From: Paenibacillus sp. SYP-B4298
Lineage (GTDB): Bacteria > Bacillota > Bacilli > Paenibacillales > Paenibacillaceae
Direction: 5' to 3'
Assembly (NCBI RefSeq): GCF_027627475.1
Contig: NZ_CP115484.1
Location: 3,952,001 to 4,016,000, forward strand
DNA: 64,000 bases
Part shown: one piece after another, positions 34,727 to 43,283 of the stretch
Position numbering within the stretch: the stretch's first letter is position 1
Layout: every line of letters begins with the position of its first letter
The notes under the pieces: generated by a model
The model's input: only the letters and a program-made list of their open reading frames with translations
Told to the model about the DNA's origin: nothing
Databases searched by the model: none
Program-made: the position numbers and the translations under genes

Positions 34727-35791
34727 CTAAATAGATGGAGCATAGTCCAGCATGCGTAGAATAAAGGTCACCGCTTCCGCTCGCGTCGCTGTTCCATCAG
34801 GAACGAACCGGTTGCCGCCTCTACCCTTGGCCAGTCCATGTTCCGCAGCGGCTGCGACCGCCGCACGAGCCCAGCTTGGAATCTGCTCTGCGTCGGCAAA
34901 GCTTGACGACTGAGCTTCGTTGCCACTGTCTGGGAGACCTAGCGCACGCATCACCATAACGGTCATCTCCGCGCGTGAGATGACTTGCTCCGGTCGGAAC
35001 GTATGATCCGCGAAGCCTGTGATGATCCCCGCCGTGACGGCTTGCTCTACATGAGGGCGCGCATAGCTCGGGATGCTCTCTTTATCGGCAAACTCGATTG
35101 CCGTTCCCTCTGCCGCAGTCAGCGCAAGCGCCCGGGAGAGCATCGTTGTGAATTGAGCCCGCGTCACCTGCTCCTCAGGCTTGAAGCGTCCATCCGGGTA
35201 GCCGTTAATCCAGCCCATGCCTGCCGCTCTCAGCATATCCTTCTCCGCCCAATGCCCCTGTATATCACTGAACGTGACCGTTGGAGCACGCTCAGGCACA
35301 ATGGTCACCTTCGCCGATAGCTTCGGCTCCGCGGTCGTGCTCGCGACCTGGCTGTTCACCAGCTTCACGCCTGCCAGTTGGACTGCCGCCTCTCCTTCCT
35401 TAATCGCTTCGAAGGTCAGCTTCGCGAAGCTTACCTGTCCATTCTCACCTGCTACATTGCCAATCTTCGTATGCGCCACGGTCACCTGGCCTCCCTCCAC
35501 GATCGGCGGCACCGTGTATCCCTTCCAGGAGGTGGAGGACTCGCTGAAGCGCAAGCTCCCTGTGTCATACGACAGCCGAAGCTCGAACCCATACACATCC
35601 TGCAGATGGCTTCCCGTTATACTTACTTCAATCTTGTCGCCTACCTTTACCTCAGAAGCAGAGCTTGTCATTGCAAATGCCGGCTGCTCGCTGGCAGACG
35701 CCTGCTGTGGAAAGCTCGCAAGCAGCAGCATGACGGACAGCAGCAAGGGTATCCATTTGGTTGTCAACTTATATCGTCTCCTTTGCAGCAT
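34727..35791 (-). CDS. Cohesin-domain S-layer-homology surface protein
   Basis: This 354-residue secreted protein has a signal peptide (residues 1-33, ending SASEQ). One cohesin-like beta-sandwich (about 36-170) follows, with KVGDKIEVSITGSHLQDVYG and VSFAKLTFEAIKEG. Three SLH repeats (about 175-354), such as FSDIQGHWAEKDMLRAAGMG and GYPDGRFKPEEQVTRAQFT, bind pyruvylated secondary wall polymer. It is built like the small cellulosome anchoring proteins (OlpA type), with a single cohesin on an SLH tail. The adjacent upstream gene encodes a dockerin-tailed hydrolase, its probable ligand. The two genes are co-directional and 53 nt apart. Confidence 0.87.
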   Translation of the reverse strand: MLQRRRYKLTTKWIPLLLSVMLLLASFPQQASASEQPAFAMTSSASEVKVGDKIEVSITGSHLQDVYGFELRLSYDTGSLRFSESSTSWKGYTVPPIVEGGQVTVAHTKIGNVAGENGQVSFAKLTFEAIKEGEAAVQLAGVKLVNSQVASTTAEPKLSAKVTIVPERAPTVTFSDIQGHWAEKDMLRAAGMGWINGYPDGRFKPEEQVTRAQFTTMLSRALALTAAEGTAIEFADKESIPSYARPHVEQAVTAGIITGFADHTFRPEQVISRAEMTVMVMRALGLPDSGNEAQSSSFADAEQIPSWARAAVAAAAEHGLAKGRGGNRFVPDGTATRAEAVTFILRMLDYAPSI

Positions 35792-35844
35792 CCAAACGCC
35801 AGGGGCATCGGCCAGACCAAGTCGGCTGATGCCCCTGTTGTTCC

Positions 35845-38800
35845 TTATTGCTTGTTCAGAATAATCTTGGCAAGCTTCACCAGGTCCGCGATGTCGATCT
35901 TTCCATCTACAGCGATGTCATACTGCTTGACTTGATCCCAATCCGGGCTTTCATCCGTCTTGCCGTAATTTTTCGCCATCATAGCCAGGTCGCCGACACT
36001 GACCTTGTCATCATTATTGAAGTCGCCTACCGCAACTGGCGGCTTCGTGCGAATCTGAAGCGTATGCTCCGCTCCGCCGACCGGGATATCAGGGCCTTGA
36101 CCATCGCCCAGAGAAACGTCGGTCACTTGTATCGTCGTCGCTCCGACTACATTTTTAGCCTGGAACTGCAGCTTGAGCACATTGCGGTTCGGCTGAGTCT
36201 GGGAATCCTTCAGATTCGTACCGATAATGCGTATCCATCCCGTGCCTTGCTCCGTATCGAGAATGCGAAATTGTTCATTGTCCAGCGACACTGGCTCTCC
36301 AACCAGTTGCAGCTTATCTGCATCATATTTGATCGTGATGTCCTGAGCGTATACATTATGCTCTACTTGCTTCAGACCATAGACCAGTTCAAAGGTTTGG
36401 CCTACGTTAACCGTCTGTTCACCCGTCAGCACTGCCGAGCTGGAAGCTTCAGCCTGTGGCTTTTGCGGATAGAGATCAAAGCGGTCGAATGCTGGCGCAT
36501 ATTGGTTAGGCACCGAAGTATATGGCTTGAAGTTTTGAGGGTCACTTCCGCCGTATGGGTTGGAGCCACCGTTATACGTGTTATTGTTAGAGAAGCGAAT
36601 CGTATTCTTTCCGGCTTTCAATTCTACATCGATCGTCTGGGTCGCAAATTGCTGCCAGGAGATCGTATTTTTGAAGTAGACCGTTTGCGGCTCGGCGCCA
36701 TTGATGCTGATCTGTGCATAGCGCTCGACCACATCCGGGTTATAGGCATGCGTCCCCGCGCTCTCCCCATTCGCATACGTTACAACAAGCTTATAGAATC
36801 CATCCTCCGGCACGTCGATGTCTTGAATCTCAAGATAGCGTTCAGCCTTGTCATAGGAGGTAATGCCGTTCACATATTTGCCGCCCGATGCATACTTCGC
36901 GTATTCGTCGCTGCGCACCAGTGGCAGCTCCGAACCAGCCGGAGTTCCCGAGATGACTGCGTCCTCGGCCTCAATCGAGAAGATCGCTTTCTTATCAACG
37001 AAGGAAGCATCGACATAATCCAGACTTAATGCCGCGCTAGACTTCACATCAATCAGGTTGATGCCTGTGCGCAGGAACATGCGCAGGGTTGCCTCATTCC
37101 ATTGTCCATTCGTATTCACAACCGGGATATCTGTGACCTTCTTGCGGTCATGGCTCAGCGAGATGTTACCCGCGCTTGCCGATGCATAGCGCAGCTTCAC
37201 ATCATACATGCCATCGTCCAGCACGCTCACAACGAACCGTGTATTCGCATCGCTGTCCTGGCCGTAGCCCGTTACATAGCCTGCGCCTTGGAAGCCCTCG
37301 ATGCTGCTGCCTCTGGACAGTCCCTTCGCCGCATCATATTCAGCGAATTCCGCTTGCACCCGATAGCTCGGGGCTGCGCCTATCCCGCCATTATAGGTTA
37401 ACTCGATCGCATCCAGCGTGGATTCACCCTGACCGACTTCACCGTTATCCGGGTTGTACTTGCTGATGCTAAGCGAATGTGTTCCTTTCTCCAGATCAAC
37501 AAATACGGTGTTGCCGCCTAGCAGCTCTAAGCTGTAGTCTGCGCGCAGTACGGCCTTGAAGGCCGGCTTGTCATCAATCTTGATGAACCACTCCGAATTG
37601 ATGCGCTGATTGACGTTGCCAGTATTCGACTGGTTGCGCAGGCTTGCTATCGCTCCGCTGCCGCCAATCATGTCCAGACGATAGCTGCCGTCTGATGGCA
37701 CCGTAATATCCGTCCATTTCACTGCACTATCCTGGTTCTTGATGCCTTGCACATATTGTCCGTTCGATGCCGAACGGCCCGTGCTCTTACGCGGGTAATG
37801 GTCGACTAAGGATACACCTGTGCGCACCTGCGCCTCTTCCGCCTCATAGCGGCTGAACCATACCTCTTGCGGTGTAGATTGGACGGCTGGGGTAATGACT
37901 GCAAAGTAAGCGGAGGTATAATCATCCAGCTTCACATCCAGCGTTACTGCCCCATTCTTAACCTCGTAGTTGCGATCGATAATTTGTGTCGGCTCCACCA
38001 GGAAGCCCGTCAATCCGGTATAACCCGCATGCCATACCGTCACATGCACTTGCTCGGCTCCTGCAAGGAAGGCAGGGCTGTTCGCATTGCCGGTCAGGTT
38101 GTTGAAGACAATCTTGCTGTCGCCTTTCGTACCGCCGAATGCGAAGCTCACCTGCTTCTTGTCATCCTGAATGGAGGACAGACCATACAGGCCAGGACCA
38201 TACGGATCATTATCATTGCGGGAATTAGCGACAGCCACCTTGCCCATGTCGCCGCCGATCATATCTGCATACCATTTGTACAGCCACCATGCGCCGTTCG
38301 GCTCGTTCTGCCCTGCGAGCAGAGAACCATAGGAGTTCGATGTATTCCAGTATGGAAGCATACTGTTCATCTTCAGCTCATCATAACGGGCGATATAGTT
38401 GATCAGTGAGCCGCCCACCGCAATCTCCGAGGTTTGCGCATACTCGTTAATATCAACCTTGAGCGGGAACGGAAGCGGACGATCCGGATACAGCTCCTTG
38501 TAGCGCTCCGTGGACTTCGCCTCTACTGCCCGGAAGGTCGTAATATTGGACGCTGCCTGGTTGAAGGCTTTATCCCAGAGCATATGCCAACTGATGATTT
38601 CCGGCAAGCAATCGTTCTCCACACAGTACGGTACGAAATCCTCGAACACTTTGGCTCCGTATTGCGTCAGGTTCACCCCGGAAATAACAGCGCCGGGATC
38701 AAGCTCCTTAATTTTCTTCGTGACTGCCAGCCAGTCGCTGTTGAATACTGCTCGGGAGCTTTTGCCCGTCTGATTATCTGCAAGCAGTTGCGGATAACGG

Positions 38801-40158
38801 GTATTATTCTGCTCCGGCTCGTTGAACGGGATATAGATGAACTTCTCATCCGGGTTCTGGCCTGGATGTTGGGCGGCCCATTGCTCCTTGAATGTCTTGA
38901 CCGCGGTCACAACCGGAATAACAGCCTCGTTAATGTACTCCTCCGCTGTTCTGGATGGATAATACCAATGCTGGTAATAATCCTGCATCACGATATTGAC
39001 CGCTTCGCCGCCTGCCTCGAAGAAGTAATCCGCTACTCTCAGCGCATCGCCTGTCGCATGCTGGATGCCATTAGGCGGCTTCTGGGAGATATGCGAAGGC
39101 TTGATCGGAAGCAACAGGTTGATGTCCGGCACATTCGGCTCGCTCATTGCATACAGCGCGCCTGCCGCACCATGGAACACCTGGCCCAATGAACGGTCAG
39201 CCACATCTACCGAGATGCTCGCTGGTCTTGCCTGTCCCGCTCCTTCATGCTTCGTCTCCTCATACAAGGCGCTTACTTGCTCAGCCGACAGTTGAACATT
39301 ATAGAAGCGAATATCGTCGAACTTGCCGCGAATGTCGCCGTCAGATGTGTACAACGATCTGCCGAATTCATTAAATTTCAATGCATCCAGATAGTCGCGA
39401 TCAAAGAGACGCTCCAGCGTGCTGGCAATCGTCGCTCCGGATGTGCTGGTTGTAGTTGCTATGCCGTTCACTGCAACCGGCTTGCCGTCCAGATACAGCG
39501 CATAGCTTCCGTCCTTCTTCATCGTCACCGCAATATGCTGCCACTTGCCTCTGGCTGGATTGCTGCCCCAGACAATATCTCCTTTATAGCTTGCAACTGC
39601 GCTTGTATTCGTTCCGGTATAGATGCGGTTATTGAATGCCCCACCGCCCGCAATGAAAATAAATTCCGGGTCTTGCCATCCACTCACACCACTTTGGGTG
39701 AGCCCTTTTTCTGTAATTGTAGAGGACAACAGCCGTGTATAGCCGCTGGCCGACTGATCAATATTGGCCCATACCGAGAAGCTCAGCTCCTCTGACACAT
39801 TCTTGTACATGTCGCCAGGCAGCTTCAGCCAGCCGGTACCGTTGCCGCCACCGGACAAGGAGAGCACCTGACCACGCAGGTCATCGTTGACGACAGCAGC
39901 GCTTCCCTGTAGCTGAGCTGCTTCTGCGCTCTCTCCCGGCTTCACGGTATTGGTCACAGAGCCACTGCTCACCTGTCCCTGATCGAACTCCCAACTGTAC
40001 AGGGGGGTAGTTCCAGCCGTAACATTCACCGTGAAATCCTGGGCGGCTACTTGCGGCGACGGTTGATCCTCAACCGTGGAAGCGCTTGCCATTGTACTCG
40101 GAAGCATGATCGACATGGCCAGCATGGCGATCATCGAACGCTTAAGATAGGATCTCAA
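35845..40158 (-). CDS. Modular secreted glycoside hydrolase with LamG, CBM, cohesin-like and dockerin modules
   Basis: This 1437-residue surface enzyme starts at a TTG (40158) with AGAGGTG 8 nt before it; the frame extends 17 codons further to an ATG without a ribosome site. In order it has a signal peptide (MRSYLKRSMIAMLAMSI..), a LamG-type module (about 45-300), and a clan-A-like catalytic barrel (about 320-780). The barrel holds PFNEPEQ (acid/base Glu near 447) and VDINEYA (nucleophile Glu near 572), GH39-like. Three CBM6/35-type beta-sandwiches follow (about 790-1250), then a cohesin-like domain and a type I dockerin. The dockerin's calcium loops read DFNNDDKVSVGD and DIAVDGKIDIAD. The family call for the catalytic domain is tentative. 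It pairs with the cohesin-SLH protein encoded next. Confidence 0.83.
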   Translation of the reverse strand: MRSYLKRSMIAMLAMSIMLPSTMASASTVEDQPSPQVAAQDFTVNVTAGTTPLYSWEFDQGQVSSGSVTNTVKPGESAEAAQLQGSAAVVNDDLRGQVLSLSGGGNGTGWLKLPGDMYKNVSEELSFSVWANIDQSASGYTRLLSSTITEKGLTQSGVSGWQDPEFIFIAGGGAFNNRIYTGTNTSAVASYKGDIVWGSNPARGKWQHIAVTMKKDGSYALYLDGKPVAVNGIATTTSTSGATIASTLERLFDRDYLDALKFNEFGRSLYTSDGDIRGKFDDIRFYNVQLSAEQVSALYEETKHEGAGQARPASISVDVADRSLGQVFHGAAGALYAMSEPNVPDINLLLPIKPSHISQKPPNGIQHATGDALRVADYFFEAGGEAVNIVMQDYYQHWYYPSRTAEEYINEAVIPVVTAVKTFKEQWAAQHPGQNPDEKFIYIPFNEPEQNNTRYPQLLADNQTGKSSRAVFNSDWLAVTKKIKELDPGAVISGVNLTQYGAKVFEDFVPYCVENDCLPEIISWHMLWDKAFNQAASNITTFRAVEAKSTERYKELYPDRPLPFPLKVDINEYAQTSEIAVGGSLINYIARYDELKMNSMLPYWNTSNSYGSLLAGQNEPNGAWWLYKWYADMIGGDMGKVAVANSRNDNDPYGPGLYGLSSIQDDKKQVSFAFGGTKGDSKIVFNNLTGNANSPAFLAGAEQVHVTVWHAGYTGLTGFLVEPTQIIDRNYEVKNGAVTLDVKLDDYTSAYFAVITPAVQSTPQEVWFSRYEAEEAQVRTGVSLVDHYPRKSTGRSASNGQYVQGIKNQDSAVKWTDITVPSDGSYRLDMIGGSGAIASLRNQSNTGNVNQRINSEWFIKIDDKPAFKAVLRADYSLELLGGNTVFVDLEKGTHSLSISKYNPDNGEVGQGESTLDAIELTYNGGIGAAPSYRVQAEFAEYDAAKGLSRGSSIEGFQGAGYVTGYGQDSDANTRFVVSVLDDGMYDVKLRYASASAGNISLSHDRKKVTDIPVVNTNGQWNEATLRMFLRTGINLIDVKSSAALSLDYVDASFVDKKAIFSIEAEDAVISGTPAGSELPLVRSDEYAKYASGGKYVNGITSYDKAERYLEIQDIDVPEDGFYKLVVTYANGESAGTHAYNPDVVERYAQISINGAEPQTVYFKNTISWQQFATQTIDVELKAGKNTIRFSNNNTYNGGSNPYGGSDPQNFKPYTSVPNQYAPAFDRFDLYPQKPQAEASSSAVLTGEQTVNVGQTFELVYGLKQVEHNVYAQDITIKYDADKLQLVGEPVSLDNEQFRILDTEQGTGWIRIIGTNLKDSQTQPNRNVLKLQFQAKNVVGATTIQVTDVSLGDGQGPDIPVGGAEHTLQIRTKPPVAVGDFNNDDKVSVGDLAMMAKNYGKTDESPDWDQVKQYDIAVDGKIDIADLVKLAKIILNKQ

Positions 40159-40347
40159 AATCGTCTCACCTCTTAGATTTTTTTCGTCTTCATACATAGG
40201 ATAAGTCAATCTCGCCTTTTAGGACATTCAGCATTTTTACTGCTTCCTGTCCCTTTCTTTACGTCCTGCATGCGCCATCTTGCCCCCGCTGGGGCGATGT
40301 TCATTTTTTTAGGGTTTCTATCCTTTTTTGAACAGACATTGCATGCG

Positions 40348-41655
40348 TTAGCGCTCCAGAACATCCTGCCTTGCATCATCAATGGCCTGCTGAATGATAG
40401 CTAGCGCCTCCTCCAGCTCCGCACCTAGCAGATACTGGTTCACCCCCTCCAAAATCTTGACCTGGAGCGTCTCTGTCGAGACCGAGTGCGGCCAGAAGGT
40501 AACCGCGTCCTGCCGCGTCACAACCGCAGCCAGCTTCTCGATGCTTGGATGCTCTGCTTCATAGTTCACCACAGACGGGACGGCCAGTGCGCCCAGCGCC
40601 AGCTTCTCCTGATTCACCCGCCCGTTCATGAAGGCGACAAATTGCTTGGCCTCCTCCGGGTGCGCAGTCGTCGCATTAATGACCCGGTAGGTGCCGATAT
40701 TGATATTGGGCACCGCCCGCTCGTCCCCAGGGACAATCATGAAGCCCAGCTCCATATTCGGGTTGCGCTCCATCAGGCTCGGAACATCCCATGTTCCCGC
40801 GGCAATCATGGCCGCCTTGCCCTTCCCGATTAAGTCCTTGGATTGCTCATGCTTCAAGCTGAGCCACTGCTCAGGGATATATCCTCTCGTCACCAGTTGC
40901 TTCGTCTTGACCATTGCGTCGACGAAGATCGGATCCGATGCCTTCACCTCGCCGCTCTCCAGCTTGGCCGTCCAGGCCGCATCAGCGCCGTTACTGGACA
41001 GGATGGAGCCGAAGATGAATTGCGGCACCCACCACTCGGAATCGAGCGCGACGGGAATAATGCCCTGATCACGCAAGGTTTCGCATAGCTCCATGAACGC
41101 CTCCCACGTCTGCGGCACCTCCAGGCCAAGTCCCTCGAACAGCGTCTGGTTGTAGATGAGCCCATCGCTATGCATGACCTCTGGAACCCCGTATATTTTG
41201 CCGCCTATCGTAACAGGCTCCAGAGAGGAAGGGAGAAAGTCCTTCAGAAACTCCGAGCTTGTCAGATCGAGGTAGATGTGCTCCCCCAGCATCAAAAATT
41301 CGTTGAACAGGCTGGGCGACCACGTATCGAACACATCCAGCTTCTCGCCGCCCAGCAATCGAGCCTTGATGCCGGCCGTGTAGTACGTATTCTGAATAAA
41401 GTCCGTCTCAATCTTAATATTGGGATACAATGCTTCAAACTCCTCAATCGCCTTGTAATACGTTCGGCCCGCCTGCGCCGTATCCAGCAGATAGCTGGAG
41501 TACCGCAGTGTCACCTGCGGCTGCTCCTGCTTGACCTCCACAGCACTCAAGCTGCCGCTCCCCTCCTGATCACCGATGATGCCGCTAGCGGACAGACAGG
41601 AAGGGAGAAGACAAATCGCCGCGACCAAGAAGCTTCCCCAGACAGATCGTTTCAC
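40348..41655 (-). CDS. Sugar ABC-type solute-binding lipoprotein, possibly a sensory co-receptor
   Basis: This 435-residue family 1 solute-binding protein has a type II signal (LLPSC, Cys near 20) and a binding domain beginning VTLRYSSYLLDTAQAGRTYY. The start is a GTG at 41655 with AGGAGG upstream. It follows the YesM/YesN-type kinase and regulator genes by 32 nt. The transport operon already has its own binding protein (47143-48465) next to the permeases. The order kinase, regulator, binding protein resembles three-component sugar sensing systems such as AraPST, in which the lipoprotein reports the sugar to the kinase. That role is inferred. It could alternatively be a second receptor for the same importer. 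Confidence 0.88.
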   Translation of the reverse strand: MKRSVWGSFLVAAICLLPSCLSASGIIGDQEGSGSLSAVEVKQEQPQVTLRYSSYLLDTAQAGRTYYKAIEEFEALYPNIKIETDFIQNTYYTAGIKARLLGGEKLDVFDTWSPSLFNEFLMLGEHIYLDLTSSEFLKDFLPSSLEPVTIGGKIYGVPEVMHSDGLIYNQTLFEGLGLEVPQTWEAFMELCETLRDQGIIPVALDSEWWVPQFIFGSILSSNGADAAWTAKLESGEVKASDPIFVDAMVKTKQLVTRGYIPEQWLSLKHEQSKDLIGKGKAAMIAAGTWDVPSLMERNPNMELGFMIVPGDERAVPNINIGTYRVINATTAHPEEAKQFVAFMNGRVNQEKLALGALAVPSVVNYEAEHPSIEKLAAVVTRQDAVTFWPHSVSTETLQVKILEGVNQYLLGAELEEALAIIQQAIDDARQDVLER

Positions 41656-41687
41656 ACAGATTCCCTCCTAACGGCCTTCGAATCGGG

Positions 41688-43283
41688 TTAATTGCGGTAC
41701 TCCTCCGGGCTAACACCGACGACCTTCCTGAACATTCGGCTGAAATACGAGTAATTATGGTAGCCCACCTGTTCTGCTATCTCATACACCTTCAACTGCT
41801 TGTTCTCCAGCAGCAGCTTCGCCTTGCTGATTCGAACACCAATCAGATAATTGACAAAGTTCGTTCCGGTCTCTTGCTTGAAGATCCGGCTCAGATACGA
41901 TGGATTGACATTAATCTGCTTGGCTACGCTCTGCAATGAAATATCAGCGTTATAGTACCGATCCATAATGCGGATCGCCATATTGGCATACGTCTGCTGG
42001 TCGCCATTTTTATGCTCGCTTTCAAACAGCCCCATTATGTAACGGTGTACAAGCTGATGAATTTCATCCCAGGTTCCTTCCTCCAGAATCGTCTCGTACA
42101 ACGACTTGTCATCGGCAAGATAGCGCGAGCGCAGAGTGGTGGTAAAGTAGGAATTGGCGTACTCGATCAAGGATACATAGATGCTGCGAATATCCTCCTC
42201 GCTCTCCTGTGCAAGCTCAAGCCGGATGTCTTCTAGGAACGTCTGCAGCCGCTGCACGCTTTTGCCCTCGATGATCAGTTGATACTCCTGCTCCTGCTTG
42301 CGGCTGAGCACCAGGCCACGGCTCGCCTGGGCCGGATACCGCTCCATCTCGTCGAAGAACAGCACCCGCCCCGCTCCGGCGTAGAAGCGCTGCTGCAGGG
42401 CAAGCGTAGCCTCCTGGTAGGCGAGCTTGATGTAGCGGTATCCGCGCACAATCGTGCTCACCCCAACCGTAAGCTGCACATTCATGAAATCCTTCAGCGA
42501 GCGAATGATCTTGCCGCACAGCTTCTCAATATCCGAGCGGGCGTCTGCGCCTTTGCTGCTCGTATTCATCAGCAGCAGATACTCCGATGAGCTCTCCACC
42601 ACAATCTCACGGCTCCACCTGCCGGGGATGACCTCCTCCAGAATGTTAACAATGGAGAAGCGCAGCAGCTTCTCGTCCTGCTCCACATACTTTTTCTTCA
42701 GCTCATCGAATTGCTCAATTTTCAGCTTGAGCATGAACATCTCCTCGGGACGAAGACGAATGTTCAGTGGCCCGGCCTTGGCCGCAATGTCCTGTTCGGA
42801 TTGCAAGCCGCTGATCGCCTCCTTGAATAACGCTTCCTTCAGGTAGGCCAGACTCTGCCGATAATCCGCATCTGGCAATTGCCCCCCAGACTGCGGCTGG
42901 ATGCGATCAGAGAGCTGCTGCCGGATTCTTCCCAGCAACTGCACGAGGCTGTCCTGCTTGATCTCGCACTTGATCAGATAATCGGAGGCGCCTAGCTGCA
43001 TCGCCTCCTTCACATAACGAAACTCATCGAAGTTGCTCAAGATGACATAAGTGCACTTCGGCAATACCTTGCCGGTCTCCCGGATCAGCTCCAGCCCATC
43101 CATCACCGGCATCCGAACATCGGTAATAATCAGGTCGGGCGCAACCTTCTCCGCAAGCTCTAACGCCTCCTTGCCGTTGGAGGCTTCCCCTGCGATCTCG
43201 AAGCCATGCTCCTCCCACTGAATCATCGATCGCAGGCCGATGCGCATAAGAAGCTCATCGTCAACAATTATCAGCCTTAACAT
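41688..43283 (-). CDS. YesN-type response regulator with AraC DNA-binding domain
   Basis: This 531-residue response regulator has an N-terminal receiver with acidic pocket DDE, phospho-acceptor Asp55 (ITDVRMPVMDG) and a Lys near 107. A long central region follows, then a C-terminal AraC helix-turn-helix pair (SLQSVAKQINVNPSYLSRIF and VYEIAEQVGYHNYSYFSRMF). GGGAGGAG precedes the ATG at 43283, which overlaps the end of the kinase gene, so the pair is translationally coupled. It should activate the adjacent sugar transport genes when phosphorylated by the kinase at 43261-45096. Confidence 0.92.
   Translation of the reverse strand: MLRLIIVDDELLMRIGLRSMIQWEEHGFEIAGEASNGKEALELAEKVAPDLIITDVRMPVMDGLELIRETGKVLPKCTYVILSNFDEFRYVKEAMQLGASDYLIKCEIKQDSLVQLLGRIRQQLSDRIQPQSGGQLPDADYRQSLAYLKEALFKEAISGLQSEQDIAAKAGPLNIRLRPEEMFMLKLKIEQFDELKKKYVEQDEKLLRFSIVNILEEVIPGRWSREIVVESSSEYLLLMNTSSKGADARSDIEKLCGKIIRSLKDFMNVQLTVGVSTIVRGYRYIKLAYQEATLALQQRFYAGAGRVLFFDEMERYPAQASRGLVLSRKQEQEYQLIIEGKSVQRLQTFLEDIRLELAQESEEDIRSIYVSLIEYANSYFTTTLRSRYLADDKSLYETILEEGTWDEIHQLVHRYIMGLFESEHKNGDQQTYANMAIRIMDRYYNADISLQSVAKQINVNPSYLSRIFKQETGTNFVNYLIGVRISKAKLLLENKQLKVYEIAEQVGYHNYSYFSRMFRKVVGVSPEEYRN

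Noticed and set aside
35848-37029. Plus-strand open frame of 393 codons
   Set aside because: Antisense to the dockerin and CBM part of the hydrolase gene, with protein composition unlike a real gene (Arg/Ile/His-rich).
40282-40296. GCCCC/GGGGC hairpin between the binding-protein and hydrolase genes
   Set aside because: The T-run lies on the plus-strand side only, which does not match the direction of either gene; the stem is short.
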